A stretch of 33,759 nt of DNA from Collimonas silvisoli (lineage in GTDB: Bacteria > Pseudomonadota > Gammaproteobacteria > Burkholderiales > Burkholderiaceae_D): contig NZ_JAGQEG010000064.1 of NCBI RefSeq assembly GCF_018305005.1, positions 1 through 33,759 on the forward strand, in the 5' to 3' direction. Each line of letters begins with the position of its first letter. The first letter of the stretch is position 1. Shown in pieces: positions 23,407 to 31,686 of the stretch. Under the pieces are notes generated by a model that worked only from the letters and a program-made list of their open reading frames with translations, did no database searches and had not been told where the DNA came from. The translations under genes and the position numbers were made by a program.

Positions 23407-24588
23407 CTATTTCAGCTTCGGATCAAGGGCGTCGCGCAGCGCATCGGTGAACAGCGAAAACGCCGTCACCAGGATCGCCATGGCGATACTTGCAGCCGCC
23501 AGCTGCCACCACTTACCCAGAATTAATTCGTTTTGTGCTTCGTTCAGCATGCTGCCCCAGGATACGACGCCGACCGGCACGCCGAAACCGAGGAAGCTCA
23601 AGATCACTTCCGACTTGATGAAGCCGACCACCGAGATCGACAGCTGCACCAATGACACATGGCTGACGTTAGGGAAAATATGGCCGAACATCTTGCTCCA
23701 GTGGCTGGCGCCGATAGCGTCCGCCGCCATCACGTATTCACGTGCCTTGTGCTTCATGTATTCGGCGCGGATCAGGCGGTAGGTGCCGGTCCAGCCGGTC
23801 AGGCCGAGGATCAGCACGATTGCCGTCACGCCTTTTTGCTGCAGCACCGCGGCCACGGCCAGGATCAGCAGCAGGTAGGGGATCGAGGTGAAGATGCTGT
23901 AGAACCAGTTGAAAGCGTCGTCGATCCAGCCGCCGAAGTAGCCGGATACCGCGCCGAAGAGGGTACCCAAGGTAACCGCCAGCAGCGCTGCAACCAGGCC
24001 GACGATGATCGAGGTTTCCGCGCCCTTGATGGTTTTCTTGATGATGTCGTGGCCCCATTTATCGGCGCCGAACGGCAGCGTCGGTTTGCGGATCAGTGTC
24101 GCGCTGCCGCCTTTTTTCGCCAGTTCGGCACGGATTTCAGCCATTTCTGTTGCCAGCGGATCGGCGATGCCGTAGTCGTTGGCGATCACCGGCGGTGTCG
24201 GCGCTGCGGTGCCGCTCTTGCGTAGATCACGCAAGATGTCGCGCAGCGGATCGACCGGATTTTCCGGCGGCGCCTCGACGGCGGCATCGTTGTCGCTGAA
24301 GCCGCGCTCGGCGTCGGTTTGCGCGCCCATGAAGGTGGGCGGCGCGTAGTTGACGCCAATTTCTTTCGACCAGTCGCCGGCGATCAGGTTGCTGGCCGAG
24401 AGCGCCAGCATGACCAGATACAGGCCGACCACGGCGAGTGCGGCCATGGCGACATGATCGGCGCGCAGGCGGCGCCAGGCCAAGGCCCACAGGCCAGGAG
24501 AATGGCTGCCGGCGGGGCCGCCGGCGAGCGCTACGGTGGTGGTTGCAGGCGCCGCTTGGGTAGGGGCCTGATGGATACTTTGTGTCAT
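23407..24588 (-). CDS. peptide ABC permease, DppC/OppC type
   Basis: A 393-residue permease. The first helix (about 45-65) is followed by an unusually long soluble segment to about residue 175 (rich in Asp, Pro and Ala), then the five core helices. The EAA coupling loop is visible as ADAIGASHWSKMFGHIFPNV. SFLGFGVPVGVVSWGSML is a classic OppC ending. The insert of about 100 residues resembles the extra loop in YejE-type permeases. Start ATG 24588 is preceded by AGGAG. It pairs with the next gene upstream as one transmembrane channel. Confidence 0.93.
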   Translation of the reverse strand: MTQSIHQAPTQAAPATTTVALAGGPAGSHSPGLWALAWRRLRADHVAMAALAVVGLYLVMLALSASNLIAGDWSKEIGVNYAPPTFMGAQTDAERGFSDNDAAVEAPPENPVDPLRDILRDLRKSGTAAPTPPVIANDYGIADPLATEMAEIRAELAKKGGSATLIRKPTLPFGADKWGHDIIKKTIKGAETSIIVGLVAALLAVTLGTLFGAVSGYFGGWIDDAFNWFYSIFTSIPYLLLILAVAAVLQQKGVTAIVLILGLTGWTGTYRLIRAEYMKHKAREYVMAADAIGASHWSKMFGHIFPNVSHVSLVQLSISVVGFIKSEVILSFLGFGVPVGVVSWGSMLNEAQNELILGKWWQLAAASIAMAILVTAFSLFTDALRDALDPKLK

Positions 24589-24596
24589 GGCGGCTC

Positions 24597-25535
24597 CTAC
24601 TTCAGTTGAACGCGTGGGTCGACCGCTTGGTACAGCAGATCGGTCAACAGGTTGAATATCATGGTGGCGGCGGCGACATAAATCGTGATCGCCTTGATCA
24701 CCGGGAAATCGCTGCGTTCAACCGCCAGGATCACTTCGCGCCCTATGCCTGGAATCGAGAAGAAACGCTCGATCAGGAAGGCGCCGATCAGCAGCGCCGG
24801 CAGGTTCGACATGACGTTGGTGATGATGGGAATCGCGGCATTGCGCAACACGTGCACCCACAGGATGCGGCGTTCCTTGACGCCCTTGGCGCGCGCGGTG
24901 CGGACGTAGTCCTGATTGACTTCATCCAGCACGAAAGTACGGTACAGGCGCAAGCTGGGGGCGATGCTCACCGCCAGCATGATCAGGATCGGCAGGGCCG
25001 AGTAGTGAAACAGGTTTTCGAGGAAACCGTTGCCCCAGCCTTGCACCGGGAACAGGCTCAGTTTGTAGGCGAACCAGTATTGGAACAGGATGATGTAGAC
25101 CAGGATACTGATCGACATGCCGACGGTACAAGCCACCATCACCATGCGGTCGGTCTTGGAGCCGCGGATGAAAGCCACGGCCAGCGCCAGCGCCACGGCG
25201 ATCAGGGTTTCCAGGATGGTGAGGGGGATCAGCACGGTCATGGATGGCCCGAGGCGGGTCAGGATGACGTTGGCCACGGATTCGCCGGTACTCCAGCTAT
25301 TGCCGAAGTTGAAGGTAACGATCTGCTTGATGAAAATCCACAGCTGGATGTAATACGGCTGGTCGATGCCCAGCTGGGTGCGGATGTTGGCGATCTGTTG
25401 CGGGTTCGACATCTTCCCGGCCAGGATATAGGCCGGGTCGCCACCGACCCAGTTGAACAGGAAAAATACCAGTACGATGACGCCGAGCATGGTCGGCAGC
25501 ATTTGCCACAGGCGGCGCAGGATATAAGCGGTCAT
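24597..25535 (-). CDS. peptide ABC permease, DppB/OppB type
   Basis: A 312-residue permease with six helices. The N-terminus MTAYILRRLWQMLPTMLGV and the terminal LIGAFLIERFFSIPGIGRE motif identify the OppB/DppB family. The EAA coupling loop reads TARAKGVKERRILWVHVLRNA. The downstream permease begins 8 nt after its stop. AAGGA precedes the ATG. It forms the inner-membrane channel with the OppC-type subunit. Confidence 0.95.
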   Translation of the reverse strand: MTAYILRRLWQMLPTMLGVIVLVFFLFNWVGGDPAYILAGKMSNPQQIANIRTQLGIDQPYYIQLWIFIKQIVTFNFGNSWSTGESVANVILTRLGPSMTVLIPLTILETLIAVALALAVAFIRGSKTDRMVMVACTVGMSISILVYIILFQYWFAYKLSLFPVQGWGNGFLENLFHYSALPILIMLAVSIAPSLRLYRTFVLDEVNQDYVRTARAKGVKERRILWVHVLRNAAIPIITNVMSNLPALLIGAFLIERFFSIPGIGREVILAVERSDFPVIKAITIYVAAATMIFNLLTDLLYQAVDPRVQLK

Positions 25536-25554
25536 GATGTTTCCTTAATCTGGC

Positions 25555-27570
25555 TCATTGCAGGCGCTGGCCTGAAATTTCGGCAAAGAACGCCTTGCTG
25601 TTGGGCTCGCGGCCGAGGAAGGTGCTGACCATCTCGCCGGCCGGCCTTTCAGCGCCGCGCGACAGGATGTCCTGGCGATACAGATGGCCGACATCCGGGT
25701 TCATCAGTTTTCCGTTATAACGCGACAGCATGTCCAGCGCCAGCACTTCCGACCACATGTAACCATAATAGCCGGCTGCGTAGCCGCCCATCAGATGGCC
25801 GAACTGGCCCGGGAATTCGGTGCCGGGCACGTAGCCCAACGGGGTTGCGCCTTCCATTTGTTGCCAGACTGCCAGCGGTTGTTGCCGGTCGGCCTTGTTG
25901 TTATGGAGGGTCATGTCGTAGCTCGCGTACAGCAGCTGGCGCGCGTAGCGTATGCCGCGGCCGTAATTGTGGGCGGCGGTCAGGCGTTGCAGCAGGGCGT
26001 CGTCGATGGTTGGGCAAGCGGTCTTGCAGAAGCCGGCCAGCAAGGTCAGCGACTCTTTGCGGCGCGCCCATTCTTCATACATCTGCGATGGCGCTTCGAC
26101 AAAATCGAGCTCGACGTTGGTGCCGGCCTGGGCCACATATTTGGTGTTCGACAGCACGCCATGCAAGACGTGGCCGAATTCATGCACCAGGGTTTCCAGT
26201 TCATCGCTGTTCAAGCCATTGCGATCGAAGTTGGTCACCAGGGTTGAAACCGGGGTGCGGCGGGCCAGGGTGCTGACGCCACGGGTGCCCCAGGCGGCTG
26301 CGTGGCCGTATTTGCCGTCACGCGGAAACAGGTCTAGATAGATGCCGCCGATGCGGGTTTTACTCTTGCTGTCGATGACATCGTAGTACTGCACTTCAGG
26401 ATGCCAGACCGGGACTTCGACCCGTTTGAATTCGACCCCATACAAGGTGCTGGAGACATGCAGGATCCAGGGGATTGCGGCGTCGGTAGGGAAGTATTTG
26501 CGCAGGGCTTCCTGATCGACGTTGTAACGCGCTTGCTTGATCTTCTGTTGCCAGTAGTCGGCATCCCAGCGTTCCAGCTTGGTGTCTGCCAGCGGCGTCT
26601 TCAGGGTTTCCGATTTGAATACGCGCAGTTCTTCGATTTCCTTGATTTCCAGCTGGGTGACCGCGGTTTGTACTTCAGCCAGGAATTTATCGACGGTTTG
26701 TGGGTTTTTCACCATGCGGCGACGGGTCGCCAGATCGGCATAGCTGGGCAAGCCGAACAGTGCAGCCATTTCGTGGCGCAAGTTCATCGCTTCTTTCAGT
26801 ATCTCCAGATTCTTCGGCGTACCGTGTTTGGTGAACGCGATCTGATAGCGGCGGCGGGCGTCGCTGTTGTCGGCGGATTCCATGAACGGTTTGTAATCCG
26901 GGTATTCGAAGCCAAGCAGGTAGTTGCCTTTGTCGTCGCGCTTGGCGCGCGCCAGATAGGCGGCCGGCATGCCTTGCAGTTCGGCCGGGGTGAACGTCAG
27001 TTTCTGGTTGTTGTCGCGGATGTCGCGAGCGAATTCCTGGCTCAGTTCACCCAGCTTGTCGAGGATTTCCTTCATCCTGGCGCGCTTTTCCGGGGGCAGG
27101 GAAACGCCGGTGTCGTCGAAGCTATATAGGATATCCTGGCGCAGCTTTTGTTCTATCGGATCGGTCGGCTGGATGGCTTTGAAACGGGCGTACAGCTTTT
27201 CGCTTTGCAGCAGATCGGTCGCGAATTTGTTGGTTTCAATCAGGCAGGCTTCGGTGGTGCTGCGGACTTTGGCGTCTGGCGAAACGTTGTTGAGGATATC
27301 GACCGGGCCTTGCAGGTCTTCCAGGGCGATCTGCAGATCGTTCCATTCGGTCAGCACTTTCTTGCTGTCTTTGGCATGTGCCGGCGGTAGCTTTTCCAGC
27401 ATGGCTACGCGCTTGCGTAAGCCGGTTAGGGTATCCTTGCACAGGGTCGGAATCTGTTCCGCTTTCAATAGCGGAATCAACGGGCGTTGGGTACCTTGGG
27501 CGGCTGCCTGGTTCAGCATCAGCGTGAATAGCGCTGTAGTGACCGGCAAGAAAAATGATGATGGTTTCAT
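25555..27570 (-). CDS. M3-family zinc oligopeptidase with predicted signal peptide
   Basis: A 671-residue thimet-oligopeptidase-like enzyme. The zinc site is HEFGH (H463, E464, H467), with E492 in DFVEAPSQ as third ligand; E464 is the catalytic base. The first ~24 residues (MKPSSFFLPVTTALFTLMLNQ, then AAAQG) look like a cleavable signal peptide, so the enzyme is predicted periplasmic. Most bacterial M3 members such as Dcp or OpdA are cytosolic. The ATG at 27570 is preceded by GAGGA; a TTG four codons upstream is in frame. It lies between the receptor genes and the permeases, so it probably trims oligopeptides before or during import. Confidence 0.9.
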   Translation of the reverse strand: MKPSSFFLPVTTALFTLMLNQAAAQGTQRPLIPLLKAEQIPTLCKDTLTGLRKRVAMLEKLPPAHAKDSKKVLTEWNDLQIALEDLQGPVDILNNVSPDAKVRSTTEACLIETNKFATDLLQSEKLYARFKAIQPTDPIEQKLRQDILYSFDDTGVSLPPEKRARMKEILDKLGELSQEFARDIRDNNQKLTFTPAELQGMPAAYLARAKRDDKGNYLLGFEYPDYKPFMESADNSDARRRYQIAFTKHGTPKNLEILKEAMNLRHEMAALFGLPSYADLATRRRMVKNPQTVDKFLAEVQTAVTQLEIKEIEELRVFKSETLKTPLADTKLERWDADYWQQKIKQARYNVDQEALRKYFPTDAAIPWILHVSSTLYGVEFKRVEVPVWHPEVQYYDVIDSKSKTRIGGIYLDLFPRDGKYGHAAAWGTRGVSTLARRTPVSTLVTNFDRNGLNSDELETLVHEFGHVLHGVLSNTKYVAQAGTNVELDFVEAPSQMYEEWARRKESLTLLAGFCKTACPTIDDALLQRLTAAHNYGRGIRYARQLLYASYDMTLHNNKADRQQPLAVWQQMEGATPLGYVPGTEFPGQFGHLMGGYAAGYYGYMWSEVLALDMLSRYNGKLMNPDVGHLYRQDILSRGAERPAGEMVSTFLGREPNSKAFFAEISGQRLQ

Positions 27571-27658
27571 GCATTTCCTCAAATATGGGCTTAGTAAAAA
27601 TTAGTGGTTAGTGTGAACACAGGCGGAAGGCGCTCGGCCTTTCCGCTCTGTCGTGTTT

Positions 27659-29461
27659 TTATTTACTTTTATCTATATCGAAATACATCCATTCGGTATG
27701 TAGGATCGGGTGTTTTTTGAAGCCGATCACCCGTGGTTGCGCAATCATGTTGCGGTAGCGGGCATAACCGATGCGCGCCGGCGCATTGACTTCCAGGATG
27801 CGCGCCATCTTGTGGTACAGCAGGTCGCGTTCGGGGCCGTTTGGCAATTTCTGGGAAGCCGCGTAGAGCACGTCGTATTCGGGGATCTTAGAGCAGCCAT
27901 TGTTGTTCTGGCCGATATTTGGCCCGTAGAACAATTGCATGAAGTTGTCGCCGTCCGGATAGTCGGCAATCCAGGGCGCGGTGCGCGATTGCAGCTGGCA
28001 TTCCTTTTCGGCTTTCAACAGGTCCGGGAAAGTTTTCAGGTCGCCGACCATGCGGATATGGATGGTGTCGTAGGTTTTTTTCCACATTTCCGATTGCTGC
28101 TGGCCGTTGGAGTCGGCTCTGGCGGAGTACCGTATGATTAACGGCTTGCCGTCAGGCAGGGTGCGCCAGCCATCTTTGCCTATTTTGTAACCGAACTTGT
28201 CGAGCAGGGCGTTGGCGACCTCCGGTTCATACTGAAGGCTGCTTTTGTAATCCGGATCGTGCCCTACAATACCTGGCGGGATAGGGTATTCAAGCGGGAT
28301 CGCTTCGTCGTTCCAGACCACCTTGATTTCTTCGCGCACGTTGTGCGCCATGGCAATCGCCCGTCGCAGAGCGATCTTTTCCTTGCTTAAGCCGCCCAAC
28401 ACAGGATCTTTCATGTTCCAGTAGTAATAGCTGATTTCTGGATCGACGATACGCGACAGTTGCACGCCTTTTTTTGTGAACTCCGGTTTCAGTTTGCCGC
28501 CGGACATTGCTTGTGGAGCCAGTGGCCCTTGCAATTCGGTGATATCCACTTCATCGCCTTCGAATGCCAGCAAACGCGACTGGTCTTCCACCATCACGCT
28601 GATTTCGATACGGCCGATTTGCGGCATGCGCTTGCCTTTCAGCTTGGCGACGATTTGCTGGTCTTCCGGATCGCTGCCGGCCTTGAAATCCCAGATGAAG
28701 CCGGGAAAGTCAGGATTCGCGGTTAATGTCATGCGCGCGCCACGGACCCAGTTGGTCAGCAGATAGGGGCCAGTACCGACCGGATTGGCCATCACCTGGC
28801 CTTGTGCATCGCGGTATTTTTCAATCACTTCACGCGCCATGGCACTGGTCGGCTCATGCGCTAGGATCATGCCGAGATTAAAGTCGGATTGTTTCAAGTG
28901 GATGCGTAAGGTGTAGCGATCCAGTAATTCAAATCCGGCGACCTTGGCGTCGTAATCGAAATGGCCGGTTTTCTTCGCCTGTTCCGCCAGTTCATCCAGT
29001 CCGACGACTTTGCCTTCCAGCAGCCAGGTATGTGGCGACGCCAGCTTGGGGTCGAACAGCCGCATGTAGGAGTAGACATAATCGGCCATCGTCAATTCGC
29101 GCTTTTTGCCGTTGAAGGCAGGGTCGTTGGCGAAGTAAATCCCTTTTTTTAGATGGATTGTATAGGTCATGCCATCGGCCGAGACTTCCGGCAAGGATTC
29201 CGCCGTCAGCGGTACCAGCTTGGCCGGCCTTGCCAGATAGTCGTAGGTGAACAAAGTCTGGAAAACAGATTGAACAACCAATGCCGAATACAAATCCCGC
29301 GTTATGGCCGGATCGAAACCGGTTTCCGGCGCAGGAAATACATAGCGCAATACTTTTTCGGGATCAGCTGGGGAAATTGGCGCTGCCGCTGCCGATGCTT
29401 TCATCGGCAGGGCGCACGCCAAACACGCAACCAAAATCCCGCGTAACCAAAGCGAGTTCAT
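27659..29461 (-). CDS. ABC peptide-binding protein, family 5 (paralogue 1)
   Basis: A 600-residue SBP_bac_5 receptor with a signal peptide (cleavage near ASA-AA, residue 24). The typical family stretch DLYSALVVQSVFQTLFTYDYL is near the start. A C-terminal region APWIADYPDGDNFMQLFYGP should hold the Asp that binds the peptide amino terminus, as in DppA. A Cys pair in the last quarter (in KECQLQS and NNNGCSK) is shared with the two other copies and may form a disulfide. It is the most diverged of the three (DIDKSK ending, FPAPETGFDP rather than AFEAADDGFD). AAGGAGG precedes the ATG. It is the third gene transcribed. Confidence 0.93.
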   Translation of the reverse strand: MNSLWLRGILVACLACALPMKASAAAAPISPADPEKVLRYVFPAPETGFDPAITRDLYSALVVQSVFQTLFTYDYLARPAKLVPLTAESLPEVSADGMTYTIHLKKGIYFANDPAFNGKKRELTMADYVYSYMRLFDPKLASPHTWLLEGKVVGLDELAEQAKKTGHFDYDAKVAGFELLDRYTLRIHLKQSDFNLGMILAHEPTSAMAREVIEKYRDAQGQVMANPVGTGPYLLTNWVRGARMTLTANPDFPGFIWDFKAGSDPEDQQIVAKLKGKRMPQIGRIEISVMVEDQSRLLAFEGDEVDITELQGPLAPQAMSGGKLKPEFTKKGVQLSRIVDPEISYYYWNMKDPVLGGLSKEKIALRRAIAMAHNVREEIKVVWNDEAIPLEYPIPPGIVGHDPDYKSSLQYEPEVANALLDKFGYKIGKDGWRTLPDGKPLIIRYSARADSNGQQQSEMWKKTYDTIHIRMVGDLKTFPDLLKAEKECQLQSRTAPWIADYPDGDNFMQLFYGPNIGQNNNGCSKIPEYDVLYAASQKLPNGPERDLLYHKMARILEVNAPARIGYARYRNMIAQPRVIGFKKHPILHTEWMYFDIDKSK

Positions 29462-29561
29462 ACCATTTGCCTCCTTCTATATATCTCTAGCTAAATTGGC
29501 GCTGCGGCAGGCTTCATCTGCTTGCCGGAGCACGGTGTCTTATTACTGCATATGCGGTGAA

Positions 29562-31373
29562 TTAGTGTTTTTCGACATCGATGTACTGCCACTCAGCGTG
29601 CAGGATCGGGTGTTTTTTGAAGCCCTTGACCCATGGCCGTACCAGCCAGTTGCGGATTCTGGTGGTGTTCAGAGCCCAGGCAGTGTCGGCTTCGAATTGT
29701 CGATTCATTTGCAGGTAGATCTGATTGCGCTCGGGGCCGAGAGGCAGTGCCATGGCCTTGGCATAGAGGGCGTCAAAGGCTGGCGATTTATAGCAGCCGT
29801 GGTTGCCGTGGCCGGAGTTCGGGCCGTACAGCAATTGCAGGAAATTCTCGGCTTCCGGGTAGTCGGCATTCCAGGCCGCACCCCACATCATCAATTCGCA
29901 TGAGGTGGCGGCTTTCAGGTTATCGGCAAAATTGCTGACAATGAATTTGGTCCTGACGCCGATCAAATCTAATCCGCGCTTCCAGAGTTCTGACTGTTCT
30001 TGTGAAATGCTGCCCTGATTGCTCGTATATTTCAGTAGCAACGGTGCGCCGTCCGGCATGTTGCGATAGCCGTCGACGCCGCGTTTGTAGCCGAAATGGT
30101 CGAGTAGCTTGTTGGCCAATACCGGGTCGTAACCGATGCTGCTGCGATACGAAGAATCATAGCCTCCGACCCCCGGCGGGATCAGCGTTTCCAGCGTGAT
30201 GGCCTGGCCATTGCGCAATAAATTTGCCTCTTCCTTGTTGTTGTATGACATCGCGATGGCCCGCCGCAGCGCAATTTTGTCGTTGCTGTAGCCGCCTATG
30301 GTCGGATCTTGCATGTTCAAGACAGTGTATGTGATGCCGGCATCGACGACACGCTGCAACTGTATCCCTTGCTCGGTAAATTCGGGTTTCAGTTTGTCGC
30401 CGTCCAGTACGGTCGGGGCTGCCGTTTCCGGTATCTTGTCGAAATCAATCTGCTTGCCCTGGAATGCCAGCCAGCGTGACTGATTTTCTTCGATGATGCT
30501 GATCTCGACGCGGCCGACTTGCGGCATTTTCTTGCCCTGCATGTCTTTGACGATTTGCTTGTCGATGGCATCGTTGGAGGGCTTGAAATCCCAGACGTAG
30601 CCGCGGTACTCTGGATTGGCAACCAGGCTGATTTTGCTGCGTGGGACGTACTTTTGCAGCATGTAAGGGCCGGTGCCGACAGGATGCTGTCCGCTTTGCT
30701 GACCGTAGGCGTCGATGACTTCGCGCGCAACAGCGCCGAAAGCCGGATAGGCGACGACATTCAGGAAGTTGTAGTCTTTGGCGTTCAGGGTGACGCGCAG
30801 CGTGTAGCGGTCGGGCGCCTGCAAACCGGCTATAGGCGTGTCGTAATCGAAGTGGCCGCTTTTCCCTGCTTGCTCGGCCAGGTCGTCGAGACCGACAATT
30901 TTACCGGCCAGGAAACTGGCCGACGGCGAGCGGTTTTTTGGGTCGAGAAAACGTTTGAAGGTGTAAATGTAGTCCTGGGCGGTCAGTTCCCTGCGTACAC
31001 CCTTGAAAACCGGATCGGGCGAGAAGTAAATCCCTTTTTTGAGATGGAAGGTATATGTCTTGCCATCCTCGCTGATTTCCGGCATCGCTTCTGCGGTTTT
31101 CGGCGCAACTTTGGCTGGACGCGCCAGATAGTCATAGCTAAGCAAGGTTTCGAAGATAACCTCGCTGACCCAGCCGGAATAGAAATTGGCGGTGCGGACC
31201 ATATCGAAGCCATCGTCCGCCGCTTCGAAAGCGGTGAGTATTACCTTGGCTGGATCGGCCGGATTGGTGTCGGCATGAACGCTGGTGGCGCTGCCCGCAA
31301 ATGCTGCAAGGGCGAGCATTTGCGCTAGCAATATTTTTTTGAATCTGACTGAATTCGACATTTTTCGATGCAT
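29562..31373 (-). CDS. ABC peptide-binding protein, family 5 (paralogue 2)
   Basis: A 603-residue receptor closely related to paralogue 3. A signal peptide ends near VHA-DT (about residue 34). Shared landmarks are ILTAFEAADDGFD, YDYLARPAKVAPKTAEAMPE and the ending WQYIDVEKH. The ligand-site segment NADYPEAENFLQLLYGP replaces the Asp/Gly of its sisters by Glu/Ala, so its peptide preference may differ. The start is taken at ATG 31373, with AAGG about 12 nt upstream; ATG 31361 is an alternative. It is the second gene transcribed, separated from the first by a 313-nt spacer. Confidence 0.93.
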   Translation of the reverse strand: MHRKMSNSVRFKKILLAQMLALAAFAGSATSVHADTNPADPAKVILTAFEAADDGFDMVRTANFYSGWVSEVIFETLLSYDYLARPAKVAPKTAEAMPEISEDGKTYTFHLKKGIYFSPDPVFKGVRRELTAQDYIYTFKRFLDPKNRSPSASFLAGKIVGLDDLAEQAGKSGHFDYDTPIAGLQAPDRYTLRVTLNAKDYNFLNVVAYPAFGAVAREVIDAYGQQSGQHPVGTGPYMLQKYVPRSKISLVANPEYRGYVWDFKPSNDAIDKQIVKDMQGKKMPQVGRVEISIIEENQSRWLAFQGKQIDFDKIPETAAPTVLDGDKLKPEFTEQGIQLQRVVDAGITYTVLNMQDPTIGGYSNDKIALRRAIAMSYNNKEEANLLRNGQAITLETLIPPGVGGYDSSYRSSIGYDPVLANKLLDHFGYKRGVDGYRNMPDGAPLLLKYTSNQGSISQEQSELWKRGLDLIGVRTKFIVSNFADNLKAATSCELMMWGAAWNADYPEAENFLQLLYGPNSGHGNHGCYKSPAFDALYAKAMALPLGPERNQIYLQMNRQFEADTAWALNTTRIRNWLVRPWVKGFKKHPILHAEWQYIDVEKH

Positions 31374-31686
31374 TTTCTTTTGCCTTTTGAGCAGGTGGTT
31401 ATTTTCTATATGTGCTTAAGATGGCTTATCTCTTGCTCAAAATAGTGTCATCTCCGATGACATCGCGCTACTCCGCCGGTAAGCGAATGCGCGATCAATA
31501 CCTTGTTACTTGGTAATTCAATAATAATGGATCTTGACCACTTATTCTGTCTAAGTGCTTACCTGTACATGCAGTTTGTCTCCTGTTGTATGTGATTTTG
31601 CGGCTGATGGCAGCCGTCTGTTCCAGGTTAAGGCGGCATACTACAGAATCCCGCGCAAAAAGATAGATGAGCATATAAATAAGCGC
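31374..31686. promoter_or_regulatory. long spacer inside the peptide operon
   Basis: A 313-nt AT-richer spacer between paralogues 3 and 2. It holds a 9-bp inverted repeat TTTTGAGCA (31385-31393) with TGCTCAAAA (31434-31442) just upstream of paralogue 2. It also holds TGTCAT-CTCCG-ATGACA (31446-31462). It may contain an internal promoter or an RNA processing site; no gene is visible. Confidence 0.4.
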
